This document shows, piece after piece, positions 5,466-7,505 of a stretch of 7,505 nucleotides of DNA. A program made the position numbers and the translations under genes. The stretch covers positions 1 through 7,505 of the forward strand of contig CAMBWM010000113.1 of assembly GCA_945871335.1 (NCBI GenBank), read 5' to 3'. The stretch comes from Polaromonas sp. YR568. Lineage in GTDB: Bacteria > Pseudomonadota > Gammaproteobacteria > Burkholderiales > Burkholderiaceae. Position 1 is the first letter of the stretch; every line of letters begins with the position of its first letter. The notes below the pieces were generated by a model. It saw only the letters and a list, made by a program, of their open reading frames with translations, did no database searches and had not been told where the DNA came from.

Positions 5466-5909
5466 TCAGTGCAAGACCGACGGAGTGTCGTTAGAGACCT
5501 GTTCTTGCACGGTTCCCGGGCTGGCATGGTGCGCCACCAGGCGCCAGCCTTGCGGTGTTTTCAGGTAGACGTTGGTGGCGATCACCCTGGCATGCGCAGG
5601 TCCGTCGTCCGTCATGACCTCGATTCGCTCCAGAACACTGTGAACGCTCGCACCCAGAGTTTCAACACGTCGAATATGTTCGATGTGCGCGCGTACTGTG
5701 CCATGTGCAAAAAGCGCAGCGAAGGCACTGCGTATTGCCTGTACGCCCACTTGCCGGCCGCCGCCAGGGTGTACGCAAACAATGTCTTCTTCATCCGCCC
5801 AGCAGGCCATGAGCTTGTCAATGTCACCGAGTTGCAGTGCATCGTAAAAAGCTGCTTCTGTGTCGTCGGCATGGCCGTTGTGTGTGAGATTTGGTTTGGT
5901 AGGTCGCAT
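5466..5909 (-). CDS. NTF2/SnoaL-like (DUF4440-type) small protein
   Basis: The protein has 147 residues with the cone-shaped NTF2 fold pattern: an N-terminal helix pair (EAAFYDALQLGDIDKLMACW, 18-37), DEEDIVCVHPGG (39-50), a helix (GVQAIRSAFAALFAHG, 55-70), then strands ending in RVIATNVYLKTPQGWRLVAH (108-127) and HASPG. The paired VHPGG and GWRLVAHHASP motifs are typical of the SnoaL-like subgroup often annotated as nuclear transport factor 2 family. Enzymatic or binding activity cannot be read from sequence alone. It is the first gene of the three-gene set. The only ATG in frame is at 5909. The purine-rich AAGGAAGGGA that could serve as ribosome site lies 15 or more bases upstream, longer than normal, with a T-rich gap (AAGCTTTTTTACC) between, so translation may be inefficient. 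Confidence 0.85.
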   Translation of the reverse strand: MRPTKPNLTHNGHADDTEAAFYDALQLGDIDKLMACWADEEDIVCVHPGGGRQVGVQAIRSAFAALFAHGTVRAHIEHIRRVETLGASVHSVLERIEVMTDDGPAHARVIATNVYLKTPQGWRLVAHHASPGTVQEQVSNDTPSVLH

Positions 5910-5954
5910 GGTAAAAAAGCTTATCCCTTCCTTAATTCATTGATACGCCAGCCA

Positions 5955-5986
5955 TAAAAAAACCGGCCTGCTGGGGCCGGTCTTTT
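5955..5986 (-). terminator. Intrinsic terminator of the atp operon
   Basis: Read on the - strand behind atpC, a perfect 7-bp stem ACCGGCC (5981-5975) with GGCCGGT (5968-5962) and a six-base loop is followed by seven T (complement of the A-run 5955-5961). It begins about 35 bases after the atpC stop. The opposite side also carries a T-run (CTTTTT, 5982-5987), so it can work in both directions. Confidence 0.9.
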
Positions 5987-6020
5987 TACACTGCATGGGC
6001 ATCCATACAGTTCACGCGGC

Positions 6021-6437
6021 TTATCGCTTTTGGCGGTATTTTCGCAGCGCTGTGATCTGTGCAATCATGACGGCCAATTCGGACTGTGCATGGGCCAGGT
6101 CGATGTCACTTTTGGCATTTTTCAAAGCCTCTTCAGCCGCCTTCTTGGCTTCGGTGGCTTTGGCTTCGTCCAAGTCCTTGCCGCGAATGGCCGTGTCACT
6201 GAGCACAGTGATCGAGTTGGGCTGAACTTCGAGCACACCACCGGCCACAAAAACAAACTCTTCAGAGCCATCGGCTTTTTCAATGCGCACGGCGCCGGGA
6301 CGGATGCGCGTGATCAGCGGCGTATGGCGGGGGAAAATACCCAGCTCGCCGGTCTCACCGGGCAGGGCCACAAAACGGGCCTCGCCCGAAAAGATGGACT
6401 CTTCGGCGCTGACGACATCGACGTGGATGGTGTTCAT
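6021..6437 (-). CDS. atpC: F0F1 ATP synthase epsilon subunit AtpC
   Basis: The protein has 138 residues, normal for the family. It belongs to the central stalk of the membrane ATP synthase, where it couples gamma rotation to F0 and can inhibit ATP hydrolysis. The N-terminal beta-sandwich (1-85) shows [37 protein letters not shown] (25-43), IRPGAVRI (45-52) and [12 protein letters not shown] (63-74). The C-terminal part (about 88-138) is a helical hairpin, Ala/Lys/Glu-rich ([20 protein letters not shown]), followed by [20 protein letters not shown]. It begins 12 bases after the atpD stop, as the last gene of the operon, with a moderate ribosome site (AAGG about 10 bases before the ATG). A terminator follows. 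Confidence 0.97.
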   Translation of the reverse strand: MNTIHVDVVSAEESIFSGEARFVALPGETGELGIFPRHTPLITRIRPGAVRIEKADGSEEFVFVAGGVLEVQPNSITVLSDTAIRGKDLDEAKATEAKKAAEEALKNAKSDIDLAHAQSELAVMIAQITALRKYRQKR

Positions 6438-6449
6438 GTGAAGTCTGCC

Positions 6450-7505
<1,056 letters not shown>

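Noticed and set aside
5462..5527. N-terminal extension of the YheT-type hydrolase from an ATG at 5527
   Set aside because: It would overlap the upstream gene by about 60 bases, has no ribosome site and adds residues not typical of the family, which opens with MNYLAPWW.

Overview
The window looks like chromosomal DNA of a betaproteobacterium of the order Burkholderiales, most likely Comamonadaceae (Rhodoferax/Polaromonas-like). This rests on the GC-rich composition, the style of the AtpD, BepA-type and MoaC proteins, and the conserved small proteins beside them. It is an inference from remembered families, not a database result. The DNA reads as housekeeping core with one slightly disturbed patch at the left end. 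I see no insertion sequence, integrase, CRISPR array, toxin-antitoxin pair or defence-like cluster.

Left end (1-804, + strand): the last codons of an unidentified gene; a small gene (170-619) for a possibly universal-stress-like protein with a hydrophobic C-terminal tail; then a reading frame (658-804) that looks like only the C-terminal half of a YvlD / phage-holin-4-type membrane protein. I read that last item as a gene remnant, and its tail overlaps the end of the next gene on the other strand.

Middle (763-3117): a BepA/YfgC-type periplasmic M48 metalloprotease with TPR-like C-terminus on the - strand, divergent from moaC (molybdenum cofactor biosynthesis) on the + strand. A tRNA-Arg(CCG) with encoded CCA follows on the - strand, convergent with moaC.

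3118-3890: a spacer with two probable divergent promoters drives the tRNA leftward and a membrane-anchored cytochrome c5-type gene rightward. The cytochrome gene ends at a strong hairpin terminator that lies inside the last codons of the convergent gene on the - strand.

Right half (3859-7505, all - strand, transcribed right to left): the end of the ATP synthase operon (atpD, 5' part outside the window, then atpC), its intrinsic terminator, then a tight three-gene set: an NTF2/SnoaL-like protein, a YheT-family alpha/beta hydrolase and a conserved protein of unknown function. The three are separated by 4 and 19 bp and so are probably one transcript, with very little room for a promoter between the atp terminator and the first gene.

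The energy genes (ATP synthase, cytochrome c) sit next to, but are not co-transcribed with, the envelope protease and cofactor genes. No clearly novel system is visible. The points most worth a second look are the holin-family remnant with its antisense overlap, the terminator embedded in a coding sequence, and the small three-gene set behind the atp operon.
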